Shown: piece by piece, positions 35,481 through 46,414 of the stretch
Numbering within the stretch: the stretch's first letter is position 1
How the letters are laid out: every line of letters starts with the position of its first letter
DNA from: Diphasiastrum complanatum
Lineage: Eukaryota; Streptophyta; Lycopodiopsida; Lycopodiales; Lycopodiaceae
Length of the DNA: 64,000 bases
Direction: 5' to 3'
Assembly (NCBI GenBank): GCA_029204225.1
Contig: CM055096.1
Location: 3,285,352-3,349,351 of the forward strand
Made by a program: the position numbers and the translations under genes
The notes under the pieces: generated by a model
Seen by the model: only the letters and a program-made list of their open reading frames with translations
What the model was told of the DNA's origin: nothing
Databases searched by the model: none

Positions 35481-35787
35481 TATGAATCTTCAAACTGCCA
35501 TAACTTTCTAACCGTGCGTCGGATTGAAGTGATCCAAAAAAAAAAAGTGTGCAGTTTTTCATGATCTATGTAATGGTGTAAAGAGATGCTACAATTCTTT
35601 TACTAGACGCAATCTATTTTCCTCCTCCACATGTGCTCACTCCACCTACCTTTCGCATGTGGCGAGGCACGACGCGACGCGATGACATACGCACGAGGAC
35701 ACGGCCTCAGATTTTCCACCCTTTTCATTTTGAATTTTAGTGTCATTGGTTTATCTCAGAAGTGGCTACCCGAAATTGAAGTTGGGC

Positions 35788-36363
35788 CGCCACCGTTATA
35801 GTCTAGCAGACATGGAAACACACCATTGGGCCATGTGGACATAAAACCTTTGAAAAGTCAAAAAAAACATCTTTACAAAAGGCCCTTTTGGATTCAAGAG
35901 TTCCCCTAATGGCTTGAGTACTTTACTCTTTGTAAACAGGCCGTACATGTACTGCCCTCCACACGTGTGAGGCTGCTCATCCAAGTTTCTAATCATTTGA
36001 TCCATTGCTCTTGCTTAAATCATAGTGTCAAGCATCTAGATCAAGATCTAACACCTAGAACTTGATATATTTTTGGATTAAGCAATCAATAACTCTTAAT
36101 GATTGAAAAGTACAATCATGATTTTTTTTTTCTCTAAAACTTGACGCAAAGAACTAGTGGTTAAGTATTGGAATGATGGCTTGTCAGCACTTCAAAACCT
36201 TTCAACAATAGGCACATGCGAAATAGTTACTGAGGTGTCAATAGTTCATTGGGACACACATTTTATATTCAATAAAATCCATGCACAAAATCAAATCCTT
36301 GCCAAATGTCAACAAAACTATGGAGGAGATTAAAAAGTACAAAGTAAAAAGATTGAAGCATTT
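35788..36363. other. Spacer without gene
   Basis: A 70-codon minus-strand frame (36005-35796) and AT-rich sequence. The frame contains FTKSKVLKPLGELLNPKGPFV but has no motif I recognise. CCACACGTGTGAGG occurs near 35961. Confidence 0.35.
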
Positions 36364-37515
36364 ATGGATTTGAAGCAGGCTGCAAGAGTATGGTACAAGA
36401 AAATTGATTCTTTTCTGAAGTCAATAGGTATGAAACCATTGAACTCAGATTGCAATGTCTATGTAATGCAAGAAGGCAATGTTTTCCTATACATGACACT
36501 GTTTGTGGATGACTCACTACTAGTGGGAAACTGTCTTAAGCTCATTCAAAACGTAAAGAGCCTATTGCATAATAAATTTGGGATTACTGACCTGGGTGAG
36601 GCAAAGCTTTGTGTTGGTCTACAAATTGACAGGAATAGAAGTGAAGGAACACTTTTTCTATCTCAAAGCAAGTACGCTTTGAAGGTAGTAAAGGACTGCG
36701 AGATGGACAATTGTAAGGGCAAGAGTACTCCAATGGAAATAGGGACTAGTTTGACACTAGAAGATAGCCCCAAAACAAAAAAAGAAAAGATGGAAATGGA
36801 ACAAATTTCATATAGGAATTTGATTGGGAGCTTAATGTATCTAGCAGTGTGCACCAGACTTGATATAGCCACGGCAGTCTACACTCTGAGTCAGTTTGGA
36901 AACAATCTTGGCCCAAGGCATTGGAAGTTGGCAAAGCGAATAGTTCAATATATAAAAATGACAGCAGGTTATGGCCTAATGTACAGGCTAAATGTGCACA
37001 AAAATCTCTTGGCAGACAACGATGCAAGTTGGGCGAGTTGTAGAATTGACAGTAAGTCAATTTCAGGTGGATGTTTCATTATGTGTGGGGCAGTAGTGAG
37101 CTGGGTTGATAAGAAACAGACCCTGGTTGCACAATCATCCTGTGAGGTAGAGTACATTGCAGCGTCAAAGAAAGTAAACGAAATTGTTTGGCTTAGATTC
37201 TTACTCGAGGAGCTTGGACTATGGCAAAAGGATCCAACAGCGATGTATATGGACAATAAGAGTGCAATCTACCTGATTGAGGATCCAGTTTTTCACTCCA
37301 AAACAAAGCACATACCTCTCAAATATCATCATGTAAGGAATCTGATCTAGAAAGAGGTACTTATTCCTAAGTACATAGGAACTACAGACATGACTGCAAA
37401 TATTCTGACCAAGCCATTGAGCCAAACATCTTTTACAAAACATCGAATGGGCTTGGGCATCACTATAAATAGCTTGAAGGATTCCTTAGTTCAAGAGGGA
37501 GCTGTTAGAGTGTGA
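36364..37515 (+). pseudogene. Ty1/copia RT-RNase H remnant
   Basis: Begins abruptly inside RT at DLKQAARVWYKKID, where intact elements have YGLKQAPRAWY, so gag, protease, integrase and the RT fingers are missing. The active-site box is altered to LFVDDSLLVG (Phe for Tyr in YVDD). Connection: LIGSLMYLAVCTRLDIATAV. RNase H: SSCEVEYIAASK and YMDNKSAIYL. A single in-frame TAG at about 37348 breaks the C-terminus, which continues with LTKPLSQTSF to a TGA at 37513-37515 inside the LTR. Apart from that stop it is unusually free of frame breaks. Confidence 0.85.
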
Positions 37516-38110
37516 ACTTCACAACCCTTCAAGCCTACAAGTGACATGTTAGTTAGACCTAACACTAGTTAAATGTAGACAGTAGGTTGGGTAATTTACA
37601 TGAAGTATTAGGTTCAAAATCATAAAAGCAGACAAAGGTAGGTGCAACGTCGACGCGGAGTGTGTGAGAGAAAGAGCTGGGGAACATATATCAGCCTTGT
37701 GTTCTGGTTTCATTCATAGAGTGTAGCAGTAAGAAGATTGGTAGATAGAACAGGAGAGACATCTTTCCATCTGCACAGATGGGTGCAGCATTATTGTACT
37801 GATTTTTCTATTTTCGGATTCTCACTAGTAAACAGTACATTTGTCTAATGTGTCAGCTGTGATGATTGTTCTACCTTCTTGCTTGCATTTTGCAATCTCT
37901 GTTTTGTAGATTGTATTGTGCTGTGTGCAGCGTTTAGTTGCAGGTTGTCCTGTACTATTCTGCCTCAGAGGATCCATACAGTCAGAGCAGGTTCTCCCTT
38001 TGTGTGTGTTTTGTCTAGCATAGCCAACGCACCTTCATCCAACAGAGACAGAACCTCACCATCGTGCCTCCATAGTGAGCTGTTAGTGCACCAGATCAGT
38101 GAATGGTCAA
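37492..38110 (+). mobile_element. Polypurine tract and probable 3' LTR
   Basis: CAAGAGGGAGC (37492-37502) is followed by TGTTAGAGTGTGAACTTC, a plausible LTR start at 37503. The right end was not located: no matching TCTAACA terminus and no 5' LTR partner in the window. The right limit given is approximate. Confidence 0.45.
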
Positions 38111-39126
38111 CGATCGGATTCATGTTGTAACCATTGAGGAGTAATCATCAGCCATTAGCGGTTGAAGAAGGGGGGGGAGGTCCTTTTCCCATGTGATCAA
38201 ATTTTCAACAAGGACCTAGCTTTAAAGGAAGGCCTCAAAGGACAAATCCTGGCTTGTGAAAATTAGAGCAAGACTTTGACTACATTTTTTTTAACTTAAT
38301 CTATTGTTTCCTTCAAGTAAATGATGCGCGTGATGTTAAGCTTACCCACTAAAACGGTTTGTTTTTCATAAGTGAAAAGTGTCTGTTTAGTTGAACGATT
38401 GGGAAAAGATAGTTGGTGAATCATTGTTTGGATAATCGTTTGTGTTTTGACTAGAATGACTCTAGATTACAATTACATTAACTTCTGAAAAATACTATTA
38501 TGATATTGAATTAATAGAGAGCCCATATATTGATTGTGGTTTGAAAAAGTTCTATGAGGTGTCTGTTGCGTTTAGAGTTCATCACGGTGCATGTTTTATG
38601 AATCACAAGAAGGGATTGCTTGGAAGTTAAAATTATTGAAAACACTTGGATAATGATCGTAAGTGTGTATACACAAATTTCTTGGTTGTAAGTGTAAAAA
38701 CAATGTCGACCTCTTGAAACATAGAGTTGGCTTTTATACTCGGTGAGGGTGAAACACACCTCCCGAGTTAGGAAAAATATTTGTTGCTCTATCACTGCAT
38801 CACCTAGAGTACCCTGCCCAGGCCACTCGTTGAAACACACGAGCCTTGGGAGGTGAGCACTCGAGCACCTAACAACCAAGGTGTGCCGGTCCCCTAAGCA
38901 CTGTGAGGAAAAGCGTTGAGCATTTAGTGTTATCAAGCAAAACTTGACTCGTAAAGACCCGCTCGTGTCATGAATTGCCATGTCTTATTGGAAGTTTTGA
39001 TCATACGACCTTAAACTTAGGGAAGTACCTATAAATTCTGGATCTAGCACTCATAATGAATTTCACCCATAGGCGAAGGACCAAATTTAATACAATATCT
39101 TACAAAACAAAAGGCGCCCCTATAAT
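38111..39126. other. Stretch without gene
   Basis: Contains a G run (38170-38178) and a 156-codon minus-strand frame (38981-38511) without any recognisable motif. It lies downstream, in minus-strand sense, of the gypsy pol remnant, where its 3' LTR would be expected, but no LTR ends were found. Confidence 0.35.
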
Positions 39127-41965
39127 TTAAGGGAAACTACATTGTGAAACAATTTGGACTAGTATACATTGGCCTTTACAACCAGTGAACCATATGTGAC
39201 CTGTAAAACGACTCTCCCTCTGGAAAAGGAGTAAACAAGTAAAATCTTTCAGTAAACACTTTATTGTTTGATTAACAAAGTGTGTGCCTCGGTCATTGAC
39301 AATCTCGATCGGACATCCAAATCCAATTATAATATTTTCGTAGAGAATATTATAATCAGCAACTTTGGCTTCAACCCAGTTGGTCATATAATCAGTTGCT
39401 ACGATAATGTATTGGGTCTGAGATCCTTGTGCGGCAGGATGAATAGGACCAATATAATCCAGTCCCCATTTTTCAAATGGTGCTTGCGATAAAACCAGAT
39501 GCAAGGGTTCATAGTTCTATTTAGTAGGCCGTCGTGCTCGCTGGCAAACATCACATGTCTGAATATAAGTTTCTGTGTCCTTATGAAGCGTAGGCCACCA
39601 ACAACTCGATTGCAAAAGTTTGTGAACAATAATATTTGTAGAGAAGTGTCCTCCGCCCATGCCATCATGTGAAAACATGATTAAATTTGGTATTTCATGC
39701 GATAAAACTCTACGTAGAATATTGTCTGATCCACGACGATACAATTGTCCTGCAATCAATTGATAAGGTTGAGCCTTATGAATCAATTGTCTCTTCTATA
39801 CTTTTGTCAAAGAGTCATTCAGTTGTCCTAGCATCAGGTATTCAACAATATCCGTTGCTTACTCAGGTACTGCTTCTACATAGAATAATGTAGCATCTAG
39901 TGATTCATCATCCACTTCAGTGTTAACTGGTGTGGATTGAATTCGCGAAACGTGATCGGCTAGATAATGTTGCTTCCTTTTTCGAACCACAATTTGAAAG
40001 TCAAATTTAGTCAATAACAGTAACCATCTTGTTATACGTCCAGTATTGCACGTCTTGTTTACCAAGTAAAGTAATGGCTGGTGATCCGGATAAAATGCAA
40101 AGTGCGTTTCCATGAGATAGTGACGAAATTTTCGAATAGAAAAAATCATGGCTAACGCTTCACGTTCTATTGTTGAATAATTCTTCTCCGGATCTGTAAG
40201 TTGTCTGCTTGAAAATCATGTAGGATAGTCTTTCTTATAATCACCTGGTTGCGTCCAAACTGATCCAATGGCATATTTCGAGGCATCCGTGTCAACATGA
40301 AATTCAATCGTCCAATCTAGAGAACGTAGTATTGGTGCTGAAGTTAATGTTTTTTTTATAATTTTTCAAAGGCTTCCAACGCCTCTACTGTCCAAATAAG
40401 AACAATAGTTAGTTTGTATATAGGTCATGGTAAATTTGCAAAGAAGATAATAAAAATTCGATAGTAGTTCGCATGATCCTTAAACACATAAACTCCACGA
40501 ATTGTTGTTGGCGGAGGCAATTCCACAATGACCTTGATTTTAGAATAAAATGTGGCAATGCTATGTCTCGATATCACATGCCCAAGCACAACTCCGTGAG
40601 AAACCCATATCTGGCATTTTTCTGGATTTAGAGAAATTTGATATTTGCGACATCTTTCAAATACTTTCTCCAATCGATCCAGGTGGTCTGTATCTATACT
40701 ATGGACTCCCAGGTCATCCAAGTAAATTCAAATTTTTTTTGTAGATAATATTTAAAAACAAATTGCATTACCCTTTGAAACGGACTTGGTGCATTATAGA
40801 GTCCAAACGACATTACTTTGTAAGCATAAGTGTTCCATTCTGTTACAAAAGCTGTTTTGTGGCAATCTGTAGGTGCAATCTTAACCTAGTTTTAACCACT
40901 AAATCCATCCAAGAAACTGTAAGATTCCACTCCAGCAAAGCGATCCAAAATGCTTTCAATAAAAGGTCACGGAACGTGATCCTTCTACATCACTTTGTTC
41001 AAAGCCTTGAGATTCACACAAATTTTCAATTTCTCATTCTTCTTAGGAACAATGACAATCAATGAGATCCATTCGGTATGCTTGATCTCATAAATAAAAT
41101 CGGCGTCAAGCAATCTCTGAAGTTCTTTCTTTATCAGATCCGCAACATAAGGATTACAACGATAGAAATTTGTAACCTTAGGAACTGCATCATGTACTAA
41201 AGGTATGGTATGTTTAATAATTGACGTCGGAATACCCTTCAAATCTTGATAAGTCCAAGCAAAGCAATCTTGATACTTAATAAGTAACATGCGGAGTGCT
41301 TGATATTGTTCAGGATTAAGTTGTGATCCAGCTTGTACAATCTTTTCTAGTTCTCTTGGTTCAGCAAGATTCATTGGCTGTGTCCTAGCTGGGCCATCGT
41401 AAACATCTTTCGAGTTTGGCACGTCTTCTTCGGGTTCATGATGTGCTTTAGGTAACATGATAACCACATCATCCAGTGTATAACGTTTGAAATGTTCGGG
41501 CATATCATGCTGGACTACATCCGCTTGTTCCTTTTTGAAAGGACTTGTCTTGGATCTTCGCTTAGCCTTCTTAGCAAGAATTGATCGTGGAGGTGATGAC
41601 TTCCGAGACGATGAGGTCTTGCTAAAACTCTGACTTGTAGAATCATCATCGGCTTTTCCTTTTCTTTTATCCAATAAGGGTGACACATTCTCTGAATCAA
41701 TCTTTTGAAGAGGATTTTCCCATTTCAGGACCGTATTATACTGTTGCTTGGCTTGTATCTTCATCATTGACCCTATGATCCTATCTTCCTTCAATATAAC
41801 TGCTTTGGACAGTTTTGTTGTTGGTTCATTAGGAACATTACACACTCCAAATCTGGTCGGATCCATATGATTTAGAATCTGCTCATCAGTAAGTTTTGCA
41901 TTGTCATCATAAGTTAAGGCATGACTCACAGGAATGAGTTCATCTTCAATCGGATCTGGTATAGG
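39127..41965 (-). pseudogene. Ty3/gypsy pol remnant: RT, RNase H, integrase
   Basis: Minus-strand order is right for Ty3/gypsy. A long frame (41929-40985) covers the protease/RT linker and RT fingers, with KYQDCFAWTYQDLKGI and KICVNLKALN. After stops, RT continues with NAPSPFQRVMQ and a DDLGVHSID segment (catalytic box YLDD-like, first residues altered), then RNase H near 40149-39859 with PDHQPLLYLVN. The integrase zinc domain (39786-39517) has HDGMGGGHFS and CDVCQRARR. Integrase core (39504-39127) has WGLDYIGPIHP and VNDRGTHFVN. At least five frames are needed, so it is dead. The LTRs and the gag are absent. Confidence 0.85.
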
Positions 41966-41984
41966 TTACAATCAGCACATTCAA

Positions 41985-42095
41985 TGGAAAAGTGATGGCG
42001 AAGGTCCTTATCGGATCAAGGAAATTCTTAATCATGGAGCCGTGAATCTGGAGAAGCTAGACGAGACACCGTTCAACACACCTATCAATGAATGT
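41985..42095 (+). pseudogene. Ty3/gypsy integrase tail fragment, opposite strand
   Basis: About 37 codons on the + strand, with GEGPYRIKEILNHGAVNLEK, match the minus-strand integrase tail at 23.2-23.4 kb (GPYRVKGILSHGAVNLEQ). It is placed head-on against the gypsy pol remnant and ends at TPIN exactly where copia sequence on the other strand begins. Confidence 0.7.
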
Positions 42096-42840
42096 CATAA
42101 AATACAGAGCTTGACCTAATGAAGGTACGTTCATAACACCACACAAGTCACTGTGTATCAATGATAAGATGGACTTTGTCCTTTTGCCTTGTCCTCTGGG
42201 AAATCTCGTTCTAAGTTGTTTCCCTAGTAGACAATTTTCACGTCTGATTAGCTGTGGTAACAACAATTATATTCATGTCCTTGACCATTTTATTGTGATG
42301 CATATACAAGATTGAACGCATGTATAAATGACCTAATCTTTGATACCATAAATTTGCATCTGAACAACTCACAGAAAGTGCAACATCGTGACTCAGTATG
42401 TACAAATTTTCTTCTTTGTAAGCAGAGAGGATTTCCTTTCAGTTCTCATCTAAAACAGTACATCGATTGGCAGTGAACAAAGCTCTATAGCCCTGATCTA
42501 TGGTCTTGCTAATAGACAAAAGGTTCTTTGTTAATTTGGGTACATAAAGTACTCCATTAAGCTGCCTAGTGATGCCATCAGAGAACTGCAGTTGAATAGA
42601 CCCTTGGCCTTCAACTTGGTGTGAATTGGAGTCACCAAAGAAAATGTACTTTGATTTTGTAGTTGTGAGTGTAGAGAAGAGGTCCTTGCATGGCGTCATG
42701 CGCTGAGAAGCACCTGAATCGAGATACCAGTGATGGGCATCTCTACTGGATTGATCTTGTACCATCAGTGCCTTCTCTTCATCTTGAGAACCTTTGGTGT
42801 TTGGTGTGTGATCCAAATTATCTTGGAGTTTCTTCTTTTG
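42090..42840 (-). pseudogene. Ty1/copia protease and integrase remnant
   Basis: On the minus strand, 42816-42439 encodes the protease with HHWYLDSGASQRMT and KNLLSISKTID. After a gap with stops, integrase begins (IHSDLCGVMN, ALYFMTFID) and is cut off at 42090, just after the first catalytic Asp. RT and RNase H are absent. The DSGA active-site triad is intact but isolated. Confidence 0.8.
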
Positions 42841-45800
42841 TGAAAGACAAGATCTAGTAACTCAAGTCAATTGGCATTGGTGGAGAGATTGGTCTCTCCT
42901 TTGTGATCAAGATCTCACTAAGTGGTTCTAGCTATTTGAAGCACACATCTTAGTGAGAGAGAAGAATCACACTTTTTGAGATTTCAAATCCAGCCCAAGA
43001 ATGGATTATGGATTGAATGCTTCAAGTTGAATGTGAAAAATTGCTTGAAAAAACAAGGTTTTGAGAGCTAGTTTGGACATAGTTTGCAATCAGTGGATTT
43101 TGAGATCAAAAGAGATCAAAATCACGATGAATTGATATATGATGGGTACTGTACGGATTGAGGTGCTCAGACACATTTGATATCACCAAAATTTGGATGG
43201 TTGGTGTTACTCCAAGGTAGATCCAAATCTAGTGTATGATTGCTTGTTGGAAAGCTAGTGAAGTCTAGTTTGTGATGCAATTGTTTTCAAGCCAAAAGAA
43301 CTTGTCTTGGAAAATTTATAGGCATTAAAATGAAGGTGGTGGGTCACCCAACCTGGTGAGACATGCAAGGATTGCTCATATGTAGCTTAAACCATCAAAA
43401 ATTCATAATTTTGCATTGTCAATCTAGTTTGTGTGTGATCTAGATGAGATTTTGGTGCCATATCCACATAGTTTCACACAAATCCATTGCGTTTGAGTTT
43501 TTTGTGGAGTCCTGGAGTGTTTTCAAGTTTTTTTGAAGCTCATGGAGGGAGTTGGCTCAAGTCTTGGAGTTCTTCATCTTTGGAGTGAAGCAATATCTAG
43601 ATACAAGGAGAGATTGACATTAGTTGTGAGATTGATCTCACATTGTGTTTGCAAGATCTCATAAGGAGTTGGATTCACTTCAATTATGATTCTTATAGAG
43701 AGAGAAGCAACAAATTTGAGTAAAAAAAAGGCAAGTCTTACTTGTTTGTCCAAGAATCTCATGTTATGAGAGATCTAGTCAAGATTGGTGGAAAATTAGG
43801 ACATTGTTTGTAATCAAATCTTTTCAAATCCATTACAACTCTCAAGAGGTAGAGTCATTGGTTTTTTTTCGAGTCCAATAGGTGTGATTGGGCCTAATTT
43901 TGGTGTGATTGATTCAAATTTAGTGAGCCTTAATCTTTGTGATCTAGGCAAGGTCCATTTTCCAAGGTGACTAGTATTCTCAATGTTCACGACTAGTATT
44001 CTCAATATTGACCTTCAATATCTCATAATATTCGTTTATCAGTATTTGCAATTTCACATCAATATTCACTATCAGTATTCACAATGTTCACAATTAGTAT
44101 TCAATACATTCACGATCACAATTCATAACATTCACGATTAATATCTCAGAATCTCTGTTTCTCAATATTCACAATTTCAAAACTCACAAACCATCGGTAA
44201 AATAGTCTTTAGGACGCATGTCTGAAAATTCAACCACTTCGTCTAATATGGAAGACATTTTTCTCTGTCCTGCAAAAGAAAACACAACTACAAAATTATA
44301 ATTGGATAAAGATCAAGTGTTATTGGTGAAAACTTCTTGATGAATTATATCTTCCACAAAAAGCGTAACAACTACAATTGTCCAGCTCAATGAAAAACAA
44401 AACAAAACAAAAGCTTAATACATGAAATAATTTATCTGAGCATAAAACATAAAAAACATCTTTGGTTTCACATAAGCTAATGTAATCATAAAACTTGCTA
44501 AAGTTGAGTATGTGTCTTATGTGGTGAAATACAAGAGTCACATGCAAAATCCTGTATCTACATTTTCATCCTCATGTAATGTGTAGACCGATGCAAGAAA
44601 AGCCCAAGGCAAAAAGGCCACCACACTTCTCAAGGAATTAGTGACAAGGCTTAATAAACACATGAGTTTACCCATCTTAGATATGATGTGTGTGTGCTTT
44701 ATGAGAAATAAGTTGTTCATAAGAAATGTTCGAGATAGTGCAAGTGTGAATGTTTGGCCAGGTTCTTATTAAGAGTCCGATGGAAGCATAATACACCAAC
44801 TCACCATGTATGGCGTGTCGCAAGATGGTGTAGGAAAAAGAAAGCGAATCGTTTTGTGAGCAATTTTTTTTTTCATGTGTGACAAATTCAAACTTTCTTT
44901 ATTGATTCTTTCCAAAACTACTTAGAATTTTTTTTTGAGATATCAATATAAAGAATATTCCAACAAAAATATCAGATCACTTTCCATGCTCAAAATTTTC
45001 GTACTTCATAATTAAGCCTTGCATTATAAAAGAAACATCTGAAAACATACACGTAGGCATTATTTGTCAAAGCAGGCTGCACACATGTCTACTACGAACA
45101 TGATACACTGTTATTTCCTTAGAAGTGCATTCATTTTGCAGATCACCCTCAACTAGAATGCACATTAAAATGCAAAGCAAACCTTCCATAATCTCTCTCA
45201 GAAGGTAACTGAAATTGAATAACCTAAACAAAAATCAGACCTAAGATGAAAATTCGTGTATTTTTTCTCCATTAACACTGATGAACTAGAAACCTAGTAC
45301 AAATTTCAAGTTTCAAAGGATGGAAGACATTCCTAAATTCTTTTATGAGAAGTCCAAGGTCAGAGGTCTTTGTTAGAGAGAGAGAGAGAGAGAAGTGTGA
45401 AAACTGAAGTATGTGTGTGTGGTGCCGCGCGTGTACAAGTAGAGGAAGGCCCACTTCCAATTTTGTTTTACGCAACGTATCCATTCATGCGTTCATTTAT
45501 TTTGCTTTTGCTTTTGCTTTTCTAGTTCATGCAAACAAAAAAGACACTTCTTTTTCATTCAAGAATGTCTTTTGCTATTTTTTATTTTCATGCATGCATC
45601 GTTAATTGCGTGTGGGATACTTTGACCTTTAATTAAAGTTGGAGCTTAAAGAAATTGGGTCATCACAATTTGCCTTTAACCTTGATTTTTTTTTAACTCT
45701 GTTGACCCACCTGAACACATAGTATTGCAATGCCAAGCCAAAAAAAGCCTCTTCTTCCCTTGGTATAAATGAAAAGTAAAATCTATTCACTAGTTGACAC

Positions 45801-45970
45801 ATAAGGCATTGGGCAGGAGACCAGGTAAGCACACCAATGACATGCTGCCATATAAGCAAAGACCATAAGCATTTTATATTATTATTTAATTGAGATGAAT
45901 ATGAATCTTTATTTTTATTTGAGATAACCATTTAAGTCCAAAATGGAAAATAAAATACACGGAACAAGAA
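42841..45970. other. AT-rich intergenic stretch before the protease gene
   Basis: No gene found. It holds repeated GAGATTGGTCTC-like words around 42880-43640, the tandem array at 43969-44190, and an (AG)9 run at about 45375-45392. Short frames here lack motifs. The right part is presumably the distal promoter of the STE24 gene. Confidence 0.4.
43969..44190 (+). repeat. Degenerate ~22-bp tandem array
   Basis: Two near-perfect 22-bp units GACTAGTATTCTCAATGTTC.. at 43969 and 43991 are followed by many shortened or altered units built on AGTATTC.CAAT.TTCAC. It is strongly AT-rich with no coding capacity. Confidence 0.7.
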
Positions 45971-45973
45971 GAA

Positions 45974-45980
45974 TATAAAG
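45974..45980 (+). promoter_or_regulatory. TATA box of the STE24 gene (probable)
   Basis: TATAAAG lies about 25 bases before an (AG)13 run (about 45999-46024) and 0.4 kb before the first coding exon. The GA-rich tract and following GCAGCAGCAGCAG are typical of plant 5' leaders. Confidence 0.45.
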
Positions 45981-46004
45981 AGAGAAGGGCCGAGGGGGAG
46001 AGAG

Positions 46005-46383
46005 AGAGAGAGAGAGAGAGAGAGCTCTGCAGCAGCAGCAGAGGAGGAGAAGAAGATAAAGGGGAGCAGAGGAAGGAGGAAGACGAAGGTATTCCCGCTT
46101 CATTTATAATTGAAGCCGTTGCAAGAAATGGTGAAGCGGGAGATTTAGGTTTTTTCTCGCTTCCTGTCTTGCTGTTTTCAAGTCAGTCGCGGTTTTGCTC
46201 GCCTGTGCATATTTTTGGAGATTAGGCTGGAAGCAAGCCGTGCCGTATGATTTGCCGTGTAAGGGTTCTTATGTAGATAAAACGAAAACCTCTTCTATTC
46301 ACATTTAACTTGGACATTTTTTTAGGTTTTAGGTTTATGCCGGCTGATTGATCATCCATTGCATTAACCGTGAGCAGACAGTT
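46005..46383 (+). other. 5' leader of the STE24 gene, possibly with an intron
   Basis: GA-rich and GCAGCAG sequence is followed by AAG/GTATTC at 46088 and a T-rich tract ending TTTTTTTAG at 46325. A leader intron of about 237 bases (46089-46325) is therefore possible. The start codon follows GCAGACAGTT. This model rests on splice consensus only. Confidence 0.35.
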
Positions 46384-46414
46384 ATGGCGTTTCCTTACCT
46401 TGAAGCAGTTGTTG
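46384..46414 (+). CDS. STE24: STE24 exon 1
   Basis: 31 bases encode [10 protein letters not shown] plus the first base of a Gly codon, followed by the donor GTAAGT. Identified by agreement with the plant N-terminus and by phase with exon 2, 8.3 kb away. Confidence 0.85.

Larger units (their letters stand above)
28899..35787. mobile_element. Foldback (long inverted repeat) element, split by a copia insertion
   Basis: Without the nested copia, the element is about 1.0 kb with two long arms. The left arm starts GCCCAACTTCAATTTCGG at 28899 and resumes after the copia at 34789. The right arm runs back from 35787 (complement) and matches to about 35405. The arms are roughly 390 bp and by eye over 90% alike, including GC-rich parts such as TCATCGCGTCGCGTCGTGCC. 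The centre holds repeated palindromic modules. No transposase frame is present and no flanking target duplication was seen, so it is non-autonomous. Possible classes are a Mutator- or hAT-derived foldback element. Confidence 0.75.

Noticed and set aside
38511-38981. 156-codon minus-strand frame
   Set aside because: No motif, sits where a gypsy LTR is expected, composition looks random (many Thr/Ile/Leu/Cys).
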